Source: a virus. Taken from it: 32,081 nt of DNA. Both the position numbers and the translations under genes were made by a program. Every line of letters starts with the position of its first letter. Within the stretch, counting starts at the first letter, position 1. A model generated the notes under the pieces. It was given only the letters and a program-made list of their open reading frames with translations. It was not told the origin of the DNA and did no database searches. The stretch is taken from positions 1 through 32,081 of the IMG/VR virus record IMGVR_UViG_3300050342_000061; one strand, written 5' to 3'. Positions 7,660 to 15,785 of the stretch are shown in pieces.

Positions 7660-9051
7660 TTATTGCCCCAATTTAGTTATTTTTTCTATTTCTTCTGGTG
7701 TTAATTCCTCTGATGATTTCCCCTTCGTTGTTGTTCTAGGTTTTATTACCTTTCCCCACTCCCATTCACCCATCCATTGCCAATAGGGGAATGCCGCTTC
7801 AAATTCATTTACTGTTCCTCCCAATGCTATCCATCGTTTTCTTGCCTCTAACCAATCTTCTGCTGATACATATCCATCTTTTCCTCTTCTACTTTCAAGG
7901 AATGCTTGAATTAATGCTATTCTTTGATCATCTCCCATTTTTCCTCTTGCTTTTTCTTCTAAAATTCTTCTAATTTCTGGAGGTGTTACATCTCGATAAG
8001 TTTTAGTCTTTGGATCGTATTCAATTACAAAATTTCCAACAGTAAACCTAACAGGTGCCATTGCTTCATAAATCGTCTCATACAATCCTGCCTGTTTTAA
8101 AAGATTTTCTAATCTTTGTTGTTGTTCTTTTAACCATCTATTGTATTCTTCTTCTCTTGCTCTCCTTTCTGCTTCTGCCAAGGCTTGTTGTGCTGCTAAA
8201 ATATCTCCTGCTGCAGCTTGTTCTAATGTTGCTCTTTCTCTTGCTTGCCTTTCTCTTTCTTCTCCTAATGCTTGAGTTACAATTCCTGGAACTCCTGCCA
8301 TTGGCCCTGCTAAAATTCCTGGTTCTGAAAATCCTGCTGCTGCATATCTTGCAATTAATCTTTGTTGTTCTTGTTGATGTTTTCTTTCTAAATCTTGAAG
8401 AGCTTTTTCATATCTTTTCTTTAATTCTTCAGTTGTTTGTTCATAAATTCCTCTCTCTTCTGGGGTTAAACCAGTCATTGGCGGTGTAGCCTGTAAAGTT
8501 TTTTCGTATGCTGCTAAAAGTTGATTCATTCTCTGAAGAAATTGTTGATATGGATCGGTAATCGTTGTTTCAGCTGGCGGCGTAGTAGCAACTCCACCTG
8601 TTGGAGTCCCACCTGTTGCTGGTGCTGGCGTTCCTCCAGCTGCAGGTTTTTGCCCAGATTTCAATAATGCAAGTAATTGAAGATTTTGTTGTGCCGTCCC
8701 TCGATAATCTTTAATTCCGTATTGTTCTGCTAATTTTTGTCTTGAAGCAAAATCGCTTGGCATTCCAATGCTTTTTAGATAATCGACAATCGAAACATCA
8801 GTGCGCAAACCTCCACTCGTGCCTGTAGTAACTTTGCTCGTTGTTTTAGTTGTTTCTTTTTGTTTTTCTGGTGCTATCGACATTCCCCCGTAAGGCGTCC
8901 AAACTACTCCTTGCTGTTGAGGAGGTAAAGTAGCGGGTTGTGGTGCTTGTTTGGGCTGAATTAAGCTCGCAACTTTTTGAGCAAGTTGTTGGGCTTGTTG
9001 TTGGGCTTGTTGAATCATTTGTCCAAGTTTTTTTAAGTCTATTGTTGCCAT
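7660..9051 (-). CDS. Gln/Ala-rich internal virion or ejection protein
   Basis: This 463-aa protein starts with a Gln-rich helix (IQQAQQQAQQLAQKVASLI). Then come a Pro/Thr linker, a compact motif IVDYLKSIGMPSDFASRQKL and YGIKDYRGTAQQNLQLLALL (about 88-130), a Gly/Thr/Pro-rich linker, and a long coiled coil (about 195-325, rich in E, R and Q). The YxGTAxQNxxLLxxL motif recurs in phage structural proteins. The low-complexity, helical character and its position just before the J-domain gene fit an ejected internal protein comparable in role to P22 gp7/gp20. No enzymatic motif is seen. Confidence 0.6.
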   Translation of the reverse strand: MATIDLKKLGQMIQQAQQQAQQLAQKVASLIQPKQAPQPATLPPQQQGVVWTPYGGMSIAPEKQKETTKTTSKVTTGTSGGLRTDVSIVDYLKSIGMPSDFASRQKLAEQYGIKDYRGTAQQNLQLLALLKSGQKPAAGGTPAPATGGTPTGGVATTPPAETTITDPYQQFLQRMNQLLAAYEKTLQATPPMTGLTPEERGIYEQTTEELKKRYEKALQDLERKHQQEQQRLIARYAAAGFSEPGILAGPMAGVPGIVTQALGEERERQARERATLEQAAAGDILAAQQALAEAERRAREEEYNRWLKEQQQRLENLLKQAGLYETIYEAMAPVRFTVGNFVIEYDPKTKTYRDVTPPEIRRILEEKARGKMGDDQRIALIQAFLESRRGKDGYVSAEDWLEARKRWIALGGTVNEFEAAFPYWQWMGEWEWGKVIKPRTTTKGKSSEELTPEEIEKITKLGQ

Positions 9052-9055
9052 ATTT

Positions 9056-9937
9056 TTATATTCTCACTGGCATCAGCGAAACTGATGCCGTGGACCCAAT
9101 TTGAATTGCAATATATGGAAATCCATTCAAAATTAATGCCCCTTTAAAATTTGGCTCTGTGTAAGGAATGTTTCTCCATAAAGTTCCATCCATTTGCCAT
9201 TCTCTCAAAAGATAATTTGCGCTATCGTATCCAATGAAAATTTTTCCCGTCCAGCATCCCATCATATCTACTCTAAAATTCAATTGCGCAATTTCTTGCC
9301 AGGTATAAGTTGTTCCTGAAATCGTAATTTTTCTAAATCTCGTTTTTGATATTCCGCTATCCCATTGCACCGTGTAAAGATAAGTTCCATCAGATGTTAA
9401 TCCGTTGATTGAAGGAATTGGGGAACTCGAAGTAATCTCTGTAATCGATGAAAAATTGTGTGGCATTTTATACAATCTATTTCCCTCTCCTACCCAAACT
9501 CCATTTCCATCTATTGCAATTCCGCTTGGCGCTTCGTTTGTTGAATGAATTGCTTTTCTATCTTTTAAAGGAAATTCTTCGTAAAGATACCAACCATCGA
9601 AATATTTGTTTGCTGGCGATCCTGAAGTTCCTGCTATCGAAACAATTAAATTTGCCGCCTCTTTTGAAAAACAACTTGAAACTTGATAAACGTTGGCATC
9701 CGATAATTGTAAAATTAAAGGACTTGCTTTTGCTTTAACTGCCAAAGCTCCTCTTAAAATCGTTCCCGGTAAAATGTTTCCTGGGTGGTGAATAACATCT
9801 TCTCCTAATTTCACATTCTTAAAATCAATTGGCTCTTTTCTAAATCTTGGCGCCTCTTTTTTAAATGCCATTTTATCGTAGCCGTATTGCTCATAAGTTA
9901 TATCCATTATTTGATTTTCTGCAAATCTTCTCATCAT
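9056..9937 (-). CDS. Beta-rich tail protein, probable propeller-like fold
   Basis: The 293-aa protein has repeated short blades such as GIAIDGNGVWVGEGNRLYKM, INGLTSDGTYLYTVQWD and MMGCWTGKIFIGYDS, with a four-stranded character typical of beta-propellers. Residues 1-60 are charged and would mediate attachment. ATGATG overlaps the TGA of the gene upstream, so the two are translationally coupled. It follows the tail-hub gene and precedes the ejection proteins, the place where tail appendage or needle-type proteins are found. The exact family is not recognised. Confidence 0.6.
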   Translation of the reverse strand: MMRRFAENQIMDITYEQYGYDKMAFKKEAPRFRKEPIDFKNVKLGEDVIHHPGNILPGTILRGALAVKAKASPLILQLSDANVYQVSSCFSKEAANLIVSIAGTSGSPANKYFDGWYLYEEFPLKDRKAIHSTNEAPSGIAIDGNGVWVGEGNRLYKMPHNFSSITEITSSSPIPSINGLTSDGTYLYTVQWDSGISKTRFRKITISGTTYTWQEIAQLNFRVDMMGCWTGKIFIGYDSANYLLREWQMDGTLWRNIPYTEPNFKGALILNGFPYIAIQIGSTASVSLMPVRI

Positions 9938-11361
9938 CTTTTTGTGAATTTTTTAGGAATGACCCTTGATTCTTTTGGAATTTCTCCAAAAAAGACAATT
10001 TGGTATAATTCTGGTCCTGGTAATTTTGAAATCTCGTGAATTCTAAATTTAATATCCATTGCCTGCGGCGCCACATTGCCCAATCCTTTTTCCTTCCCAA
10101 TTGCTTGCATCATTGCCGCAACCCTTTTCCAATCTGAATTATCCACTGAAACTTCCAATGTCATTGGTGAATTTGCTTGATAACTCATTCTCCAACCAAC
10201 CTCTGAAAATTCAATCGGTGTTAAAGGTTCTCCAAGTTGGAACAAATGACTTTCGTACTCTAACTCAATATCTTTTCCTCCCGTGCCATCGTCAGCATCT
10301 GCGTATCCTTCCCATAATAACCAAACATTTCCTTTTGAATCTCCAAAATATTGTCTTAAGACTCCACTTTGATTAATAAATGTTGTTGCTGATTTCACAT
10401 CCATTCCGTCATCATAAGCCCAATAATCCAAAACTGTGTCATACATTAAAACTACATTTTCTCTTCCGTCTGCGTTTCCGATAAAAAGATGATAAATATC
10501 GCCATCTTCCCAACCAACCCAATCTTGATGATTTCCCAGCCCCTCTAAAATCTCATCAATTCTATAACTGATTTTCTCTGGCGTTCTTCCAGAAAATTGA
10601 TAAATTCCTTTTCTTCCTGCAAAATGTAATACTCCATTAACTATCCAAATTGTTCGCCAACTATCGACTCCGATTCCGTATGTTAAAGGCCTTAAAGATA
10701 ATGGCTGGTTTTCTTCATCAACATCAAATTGCCAAATTGAATTCTTTTTGAAAATAAGCAATGAATTGAAAAATGGCTTTAATCCCGTAATTTCGTCTCC
10801 GTCGTTCAATCCCACATTGATTACATTAAATGCTGGCCAACTTTCTGGATTTGCCACATCTGAAAATCTAACTTGACTTCCTGAAGCAATATAAACTCTA
10901 TCTTTAAAAGTGGCAATGCAAGTTCCGTTTGGTGGATTTCCACCCAATGTTGCTAATGTTGAACCATTCCATTTTAAAACCTGAGATGCCGCATTTACAA
11001 TTATTGCCAAATTTGCATAAGTTGTTGCATCTGGAATTCCTGTTGAATTTAAACTAATTGATCCTGTTGCATCAACCCAAGTGTTTGTGCTTTCGTTTAA
11101 ATAGTAAAATTTATTCCCTGAAATCCTTAACAATTGCCTCAATGGCGAAACCCCTGTTTTGTAATATGGATACAAAAATCTGACTGGATTTGTGTCTGGT
11201 GTATTTCCTACTTTTTTATATCCTAATCTCTTTTTTAAAGAGCCAATTCTTGACAATCTGGCATTTCTTACCAAATATGCTTCATCGATTTTTGCCAGTA
11301 ATGGCGAAACCTTTCTGTTCATTCCTCCTCCAAACGAATTGATTTCCAAAATTGCTGGCAT
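9934..11361 (-). CDS. Packaged-DNA stabilisation/tail-hub protein, P22 gp10-like
   Basis: This 475-aa protein starts at the ATG that overlaps the preceding stop (TAATG); an upstream in-frame start would extend it into the neighbouring gene. The N-terminus SFGGGMNRKVSPLLAKIDEAYLVRNARLSRIGSLKKR follows the pattern GG-N-x-SPLL...A-x-x-NA-x-x-x-G-L-x-x-R seen at the start of gp10-like and tail-tube proteins of short-tailed phages. Repeated beta strands follow (ATFKDRVYIASGSQVRFSD, GVLHFAGRKGIYQFSG). It would close the portal channel and form the tail hub. Coupled with the connector gene upstream. Confidence 0.65.
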   Translation of the reverse strand: MPAILEINSFGGGMNRKVSPLLAKIDEAYLVRNARLSRIGSLKKRLGYKKVGNTPDTNPVRFLYPYYKTGVSPLRQLLRISGNKFYYLNESTNTWVDATGSISLNSTGIPDATTYANLAIIVNAASQVLKWNGSTLATLGGNPPNGTCIATFKDRVYIASGSQVRFSDVANPESWPAFNVINVGLNDGDEITGLKPFFNSLLIFKKNSIWQFDVDEENQPLSLRPLTYGIGVDSWRTIWIVNGVLHFAGRKGIYQFSGRTPEKISYRIDEILEGLGNHQDWVGWEDGDIYHLFIGNADGRENVVLMYDTVLDYWAYDDGMDVKSATTFINQSGVLRQYFGDSKGNVWLLWEGYADADDGTGGKDIELEYESHLFQLGEPLTPIEFSEVGWRMSYQANSPMTLEVSVDNSDWKRVAAMMQAIGKEKGLGNVAPQAMDIKFRIHEISKLPGPELYQIVFFGEIPKESRVIPKKFTKR

Positions 11362-12533
11362 TAGTAATATGGATATGACCCACTTTCCCAAGGCGTCTCC
11401 CAATCTTCTGCAAATCTATGAACAAATTTTGGAATGTCTTCTGCTCTTCCCGCAATTGCTGTCAACCAAGCTGAAACCCCATTTTCATAAGCCTGCAAGA
11501 AATATGATGCTCTTTCTGTCTTAAATGCTTTCTCATAAACCCTCGCAATGCAATAATCCACTAAAATCTTTGATGCTAAATCTGGGGCAGGTAAAGGTAA
11601 TTTATCTGTGATATATTCCAATGGCTTTGGCGAATAAACATAATACAATCTCATTTTTCCATTATTTGTTTTCGGCGTTGGGTTTATCATTATTTTGTCG
11701 TGTAATAAACAATATCCAGGTTCATCTTCTGAAAAAACATCTCTCTCATCTATTAAGGCCAAATCCATTCTCTTTGCTATTGCGAAATTCCCGTTTCCCG
11801 AATAATCAATTAAAACTTTTACCATTTTTGAAAAATCTTCTGGCAAATCATAAGTATTAATTCCCGCTCTTAACTGAATGTCATTGTCTATTTTTTTCGT
11901 TGCGTATCCTTCTCCTAATGCTGACATTCTTGTGAACAAATCAATAAAGCCTTCGTTCAAATAGTTCAAAAGCATTTCGTCAGATTTAATAAATTTTTGT
12001 TCTGGGTCATTGTATAAGTCATAAACTCTGTCTAAAATCCTTCCTAATTGTGAAAATCCAAGCCCTGTTCCTAAAATTGCATCTGATAAGGGCCCCTCTA
12101 AATAAGTTTTTGAATTGTAAGATGCAACTTTGAATAAAGCACTTGGCGCCGCTGGTGAAACATAAACTGTTTGATTTGAATCTGGCGCAATTGGAATTGT
12201 GTCTGCTAAATTGTAAGAAACCCCGCCATCGTTTGAAATGTAAATTTTAAAATAATCAAATGGCATAAATCTCACTGGAGTGTTTACTGAATGTGCAAAC
12301 TTTAAACCACTTGCCAAAGTAATTTGAGTATCAGTTGGGTCTGTCGTTGAAGAAACATAAGCAATTTCTGCGTTTTCCTCGCCATAATTTCCGATTAATA
12401 AAATATCGTTTTTCTTAAATCCTCTTCCAGATAAAACATTCAAAACCGTGTCATTAGCTGCCGCTGGCTTTGATAACATCGTCATTTCAAAATCTTCCAA
12501 TGCTGGATTTGTGATTGTTAAATAAACTGCCAT
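11361..12533 (-). CDS. Head-tail connector, P22 gp4/T7 gp11-like, with N-terminal beta domain
   Basis: In this 390-aa protein residues 1-150 form beta-rich sequence (VLNVLSGRGFKKNDILLIGNYG) resembling an accessory Ig-like or fibre-attachment domain. From about residue 160 comes the connector part: RILDRVYDLYND, FIKSDEMLLNYLNEGFIDLF, YDLPEDFSKMVKV, and LYYVYSPKPLEY followed by LPLPAPDLASKILVDYCIAR. This order (helical YLNEG segment, YDLPxDF, final D..A helix) is the pattern of gp4-like adaptors that seal the portal. It precedes the gp10-like gene, the canonical synteny. The start ATG has only an A/T-rich leader. Confidence 0.65.
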   Translation of the reverse strand: MAVYLTITNPALEDFEMTMLSKPAAANDTVLNVLSGRGFKKNDILLIGNYGEENAEIAYVSSTTDPTDTQITLASGLKFAHSVNTPVRFMPFDYFKIYISNDGGVSYNLADTIPIAPDSNQTVYVSPAAPSALFKVASYNSKTYLEGPLSDAILGTGLGFSQLGRILDRVYDLYNDPEQKFIKSDEMLLNYLNEGFIDLFTRMSALGEGYATKKIDNDIQLRAGINTYDLPEDFSKMVKVLIDYSGNGNFAIAKRMDLALIDERDVFSEDEPGYCLLHDKIMINPTPKTNNGKMRLYYVYSPKPLEYITDKLPLPAPDLASKILVDYCIARVYEKAFKTERASYFLQAYENGVSAWLTAIAGRAEDIPKFVHRFAEDWETPWESGSYPYY

Positions 12534-12534
12534 A

Positions 12535-12750
12535 TTATAAGAATTTATATTTTGCCCTGACCCTCTCTTTTGTTATTTTTAAAACCGCTTTAATTTTTGA
12601 TAATGTGATAATTCCCAATTGAATTGGAAAATTTGAAATTTTGTTCATATAACACCACAAAGTCATCGTAAAATTTCCCAATTTTCCCACATCCCACCTC
12701 ATTCTTTTCTCTCCGTATAAAATTTGTCCCCAATAAACTTCTCCAAACAT
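12535..12750 (-). CDS. Small tail-region protein, paralogue of the gene at 14302-14632
   Basis: A 71-aa product starting MFGEVYWGQILYGEKRMRW. The N-terminus matches MFGEALYGEILFGG encoded at 14632, and the C-termini also share an IKxVLK...VR pattern, so the two are probably paralogues. Residues 20-60 are amphipathic and hydrophobic (MTLWCYMNKISNFPIQLGII). The function is unknown; location among fibre-like genes suggests a virion or fibre-assembly role. Confidence 0.5.
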   Translation of the reverse strand: MFGEVYWGQILYGEKRMRWDVGKLGNFTMTLWCYMNKISNFPIQLGIITLSKIKAVLKITKERVRAKYKFL

Positions 12751-12751
12751 A

Positions 12752-13015
12752 TTAACGAATAAAAATTAACGGAATTATTGATGACCTCTTTTCTAAACTT
12801 CCTGCTGAACTAAATGCTGGTTCGGGGGAAGTGTATTTGGATACAAAAAACCAATCTGCATAAAAGTAAGAAGTGCTTTCCCCATGTCTTAATCCAACAG
12901 TTTGAGCAGTTGAAAAAGTTGAATCTGTTGTTGATATAAAATATCCTCCGTCCACGTTTGCACTTAAATATGAACCATATAATAGAAATTCTGATATATG
13001 ATAATTAGTATTTGG
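12752..13015 (-). CDS. C-terminal part of a DUF2341/LamG-like tail protein
   Basis: This frame continues the product of 13005-13271 after a +1 step at the five-base G/C run at 13014-13018. The joined sequence reads SLTPNTNYHISEFLLYGSYL and ends IIPLIFIR. The beta-rich middle (DGGYFISTTDSTFSTAQTV, TSYFYADWFFVSKY) is typical of the last strands of a LamG/concanavalin-like sandwich. In its own frame only an ATG-less N-terminus or an internal GTG/ATG start is available, so independent translation is unlikely. Confidence 0.5.
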   Translation of the reverse strand, partial: PNTNYHISEFLLYGSYLSANVDGGYFISTTDSTFSTAQTVGLRHGESTSYFYADWFFVSKYTSPEPAFSSAGSLEKRSSIIPLIFIR

Positions 13016-13271
13016 GGGTAAGAGAAACGTAAACTAATTCTGTCCAGGTTCCACTAACTCTTTTAAATATTTGATGTTTATTTGCTATTGGACCATACTG
13101 CTCTAAATAAAGATTATTAGCATCTGCAGTTCTTGCTATTACTCCAAAAAAATTCCCACTAGTTGCAACAAGGCGAAATCTTGTTTTAATTCTACAATTT
13201 AAAATAGAAAAAGCACTTGCTACTATTTGAGTGTCATCAACAGTTGGGCTTTGTAAAACTGTATTACCCCC
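13005..13271 (-). CDS. Middle part of the DUF2341/LamG-like tail protein
   Basis: This frame opens at the six-base run at 13267-13272, where the upstream part stops (GGG GGG TAA). It reads GNTVLQSPTVDD, FSILNCRIKTRFRLVA and NFFGVIARTADANNLYLEQY, a LamG-like carbohydrate-binding sandwich. It ends at a TAA after LTPKY, three codons past the next homopolymer. Dropping one base at each run restores a single 324-codon gene from 13728 to 12752. Confidence 0.55.
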   Translation of the reverse strand, partial: GGNTVLQSPTVDDTQIVASAFSILNCRIKTRFRLVATSGNFFGVIARTADANNLYLEQYGPIANKHQIFKRVSGTWTELVYVSLTPKY

Positions 13272-13728
13272 CATCTGTTGTAATTGTCCAAATTCCACTT
13301 CTTATTGTCCATTTATCTAAATTGGTATCAAAATCATCAAAGAAATCAAATGTATTGTTTCCGTTGCTCACATTTGATGCCGACTGGTTACCAAAGTAAA
13401 TATACAAAGTTTTAGTTTGGTTTGCACTCAAAGAAGGAATTTTAACCCAAACATAAGCAATTCTATTTGGTGAAGTCCCTGTAACATCTTCTACCCAGAA
13501 ACTTAATTCATTTTGCCCATCGTGAAATCTTAAATCTCCTCCATCATTTTTCCCAGAAGGAAAAATTGCTGATAATCCTTCCAAATGAAAATTTGCTCCA
13601 GAAGCACCTGAACTTTCACCAATTTTCAAAAGAACCTGGTAATCAGTTAAATTTTGTCCTGCCTGCTCTGTAATCTGGAATGCTTTCCTATATTTCCATT
13701 GGCTTAAAGAAAGTGGAAATGATGGCAT
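13264..13728 (-). CDS. DUF2341-like receptor-binding domain, N-terminal part of a split tail gene
   Basis: Start at the ATG encoding MPSFPLSLSQW, 4 nt after the stop of the gene upstream. The sequence follows the DUF2341 pattern: WKYRKAFQITEQAGQNLTDY, a GDLRFHDG block, LSFWVEDV, AYVWVKIPSLSANQTKTLYI and YFGNQSASNVSNG, then FDFFDDFDTNLDKW, which normally leads into a LamG-like domain. Such proteins bind glycans at the cell surface. The frame stops at GGG GGG TAA, and the expected LamG sequence continues in the +1 frame. Confidence 0.65.
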   Translation of the reverse strand: MPSFPLSLSQWKYRKAFQITEQAGQNLTDYQVLLKIGESSGASGANFHLEGLSAIFPSGKNDGGDLRFHDGQNELSFWVEDVTGTSPNRIAYVWVKIPSLSANQTKTLYIYFGNQSASNVSNGNNTFDFFDDFDTNLDKWTIRSGIWTITTDGG

Positions 13729-13732
13729 ACTT

Positions 13733-14053
13733 TTATGCAAGTAAATCCCAAGTATTCGTATCAACTTTTATTAAAACCACAGTTTGATATTGCGTTGTAA
13801 TTGTATTTCCAAATGGTGCGTTTATTGTCACTCCTGACGCTCCTGAAATTGTTACATTCCCTGCTCCTCCTTTTCTCACATAAATTCTCGTTCCTATTGG
13901 AAATGGCACTGAAGAATTTGCTGGCACAGTTAAAGTCACTGCTGAAGATGAATTCATATTTATCAATTTTCCTGCATCGGCAAAAACCAAAGTATAGTTT
14001 GTAGTTTGCGTGTTTATCGGAATGTATTCTAATTCCTGCAAAATTGAAGCAAA
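13733..14053 (-). CDS. Tail-fibre-type beta domain, C-terminal part of a split gene
   Basis: The frame lacks a good start codon and reads ASILQELEYIPINTQTTNY, TLVFADAGKLINMNSSSAV, TLTVPANSSVPFPIGTRI and GAGNVTISGASGVTI. This is a common phage tail domain (N-Y-T-L-V-x-A-D-A-G-K, then T-V-P-x-N-S-x-x-P-F-P-x-G-T). It belongs with the part at 14065-14301. Removing one base at the A/T run 14051-14056 and one at the G/C run 14075-14079 gives a 188-aa protein spanning 14301-13733. Confidence 0.6.
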   Translation of the reverse strand, partial: FASILQELEYIPINTQTTNYTLVFADAGKLINMNSSSAVTLTVPANSSVPFPIGTRIYVRKGGAGNVTISGASGVTINAPFGNTITTQYQTVVLIKVDTNTWDLLA

Positions 14054-14064
14054 AAATTCTCAAT

Positions 14065-14301
14065 TCAACAGAAGCCCCCTGCTGCGTGCGCTGCTGCTGT
14101 TGTTCCTTCAACTCCTCTTATTAATGAGGAAAAAGTATCTCCGCTTTTTGCGCCAACTTCAATGATTTCATTATCAATGATTATCCTAAAAGGAGGATCT
14201 GGAAATTTTGCTCCCTCTCCCGTTGCCACCGTCAAAGAAGTATCAGTTGATGAAATTCCTGCTGCTAATGTGGATTTTGCGAAGTTTTTAATTTGAAGCA
14301 T
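14065..14301 (-). CDS. Phage tail protein N-terminal domain, split gene
   Basis: The 78 codons from ATG read TSLTVATGEGAKFPDPPFRI, IIDNEIIEVGAKSGD and LIRGVEGTTAAAHAAG. This beta domain is found at the start of many phage tail or baseplate proteins and normally continues G-A/T-x-V. Here it runs into GGFC-stop at a run of five G, while the +1 frame gives the expected GASVELRI. GGGTCA lies 11 nt before the ATG. Confidence 0.65.
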   Translation of the reverse strand: MLQIKNFAKSTLAAGISSTDTSLTVATGEGAKFPDPPFRIIIDNEIIEVGAKSGDTFSSLIRGVEGTTAAAHAAGGFC

Positions 14302-14632
14302 TTATTGATTTTTGACCCGAAATCTTACTTTTATTGGATAAAATATCGCTTTCAAAACTTGCTTTATCCCTTCTAAGAAGATTGGGAATGATGAAATCTT
14401 TTCAAAATATTTCCTAATGAAAATCACAAATCCGCCGATTCTTTCAATGAATTTTCGAATAGAATTTGATAATACTCCTATTCTTTCAATAAATCCTCTA
14501 ATAAACATCGCGAACCCTCCTGTTTTACTTACAAAATTGAAAATTGCAATTGGTAAATTTAAAACCCTTTCAATTAAATTCGCTCTTTTACCCCCCAAAT
14601 AAAATTTCTCCATAAAGTGCCTCTCCAAACAT
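14302..14632 (-). CDS. Small repetitive tail-region protein, one frame break at a G6 run
   Basis: From the ATG at 14632 the frame reads MFGEALYGEILFGG and stops at GGG GGG TAA. One base fewer continues KRANLIERVLNLPIAIFNF to RFRVKNQ, 109 aa in total. The start matches the paralogue at 12535-12750. The body has three or four copies of an amphipathic unit (FIRGFIERIG, SIRKFIERIG, FIRKYFEKIS). An alternative start in the second frame (TTG at 14628 or ATG at 14613) would lose the conserved N-terminus. Function unknown. Confidence 0.55.
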
Positions 14633-14647
14633 ATTTTTTATGCGGTT

Positions 14648-15610
14648 TCACCCCGCTGATTGAATGAACGTTGTATTATTTCCTACTGCTGACGCCCCCG
14701 CTGGCACCATTAATCTCACCCAAATTCCAAAATATCCTCCTGGTGAAATATCCCCAATTTTTATTCCTGTATCATAACTTGCAACATCTCCACCCTCTGC
14801 ATTGACAATTTGATTATTCGTATCTACTTTCTTTCCAAACCACAAAAACGAAACTTTTTTATTTGGGCCAATCGTTCCCAAGGTTGAACCCCCGCTTCCT
14901 TGTTTTATTGTGATGGTATTTGATGAATTCAAACTATCAACATAAGCCAAATAAAGCTTTGAGAAAGTGTTCGTGCTCAAAACCTCTGTTGTTCCATTTA
15001 AAGTAACATTTTCTGTAATTGGATTTCCGCTTGCGTCCAATCCTTTTAAAGTTACCACTCTTGTATCGCTTCCGCTTGAAACTAAAGCAATTTGAGCTGA
15101 ACTCGTCATTGCAACCATATTTCCTTGTGCTGGATCTGCATCATCTGCGCTATCTATCCCCAATCCAATTGAAACTGCAGCGTTTTGAAATTGTTTTGCA
15201 ATCCAATTAACTACTGAATACCAAGTAGCAGCTGAACTGGCATTTTTCCTGAAAAATTTCCTGTAAAGTGTAACCCCTGTTGTGGATTGTGCCGCTGAAA
15301 CATCTGGGAAAAGATTGTTTTTCTTTGCGACTGTCGTTCCAATTGCGTAAGAATTTGCTAAAGCAATATTTAAACTAAAAGTAGTTCCGTTAATTGCGGT
15401 AATTGTTCTCTTTTCTCTATTTGTTCCATCATCAATTACAATTTCATCGTTAACTGTAAAACCGCCAGCATCATAAACTGAAATTGAAGTTGCTCCAGCT
15501 GAAACTGCAGCAGACAATTGCGTCGCTGGAATTTGATTAGTGGAAATTGCTCCTCCTTCTGAATTTCCGCTTGTTGAATAATAATCTTTTAATTGATCTG
15601 GTGTTATCAC
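14648..15610 (-). CDS. Beta-rich structural protein, probable tail appendage
   Basis: The 320-aa product starts at a GTG with GGGTCA 11 nt upstream. It has many short strands rich in Ser, Thr, Gly and Asn: GATSISVYDAGGFTVNDEIV, IDDGTNREKRTITAINGTTF, VVTLKGLDASGNPITENVTL and GDISPGGYFGIWVRLMVPAG. The N-terminal motif (SxSVxDAxxFxVxDEIxIDDG) is one seen in phage tail and cell-surface proteins. No enzymatic site is seen. It lies among fibre-like genes, so a virion surface location is likely. Confidence 0.6.
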   Translation of the reverse strand: MITPDQLKDYYSTSGNSEGGAISTNQIPATQLSAAVSAGATSISVYDAGGFTVNDEIVIDDGTNREKRTITAINGTTFSLNIALANSYAIGTTVAKKNNLFPDVSAAQSTTGVTLYRKFFRKNASSAATWYSVVNWIAKQFQNAAVSIGLGIDSADDADPAQGNMVAMTSSAQIALVSSGSDTRVVTLKGLDASGNPITENVTLNGTTEVLSTNTFSKLYLAYVDSLNSSNTITIKQGSGGSTLGTIGPNKKVSFLWFGKKVDTNNQIVNAEGGDVASYDTGIKIGDISPGGYFGIWVRLMVPAGASAVGNNTTFIQSAG

Positions 15611-15626
15611 GATTTTATTTTTGACC

Positions 15627-15782
15627 CTATTTTAATAATTCTCGTAAATAAATCAAAATCAGAAATAGTAAATCTTCGTTTGTTAAATTAACTTCTTTTT
15701 CTTTTTTTAATTTTTCTTGCAAACTCTTTTGAAATTTGATTTTTTTAATCTCTATGAATTTGTCTAAATAATCTAAATCCAT
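15627..15782 (-). CDS. Small charged protein, 51 aa
   Basis: ATG to TAG encodes MDLDYLDKFIEIKKIKFQKS, a Lys/Glu-rich helix (LQEKLKKEKEV) and a hydrophobic end LLFLILIYLRELLK. It fits exactly between its neighbours, 3 nt from the stop upstream, and the TAG overlaps the GGGTCA motif that precedes the next gene. It looks helical throughout and could be a chaperone-like or accessory virion protein. Unrecognised. Confidence 0.6.
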   Translation of the reverse strand: MDLDYLDKFIEIKKIKFQKSLQEKLKKEKEVNLTNEDLLFLILIYLRELLK

Positions 15783-15785
15783 AAT

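Noticed and set aside
8055-8489. Long Leu/Phe-rich plus-strand frame opposite the internal virion protein
   Set aside because: It mirrors a Gln/Glu/Lys-rich coiled coil on the other strand; such poly-Leu frames recur opposite Lys/Glu-rich genes throughout the window.
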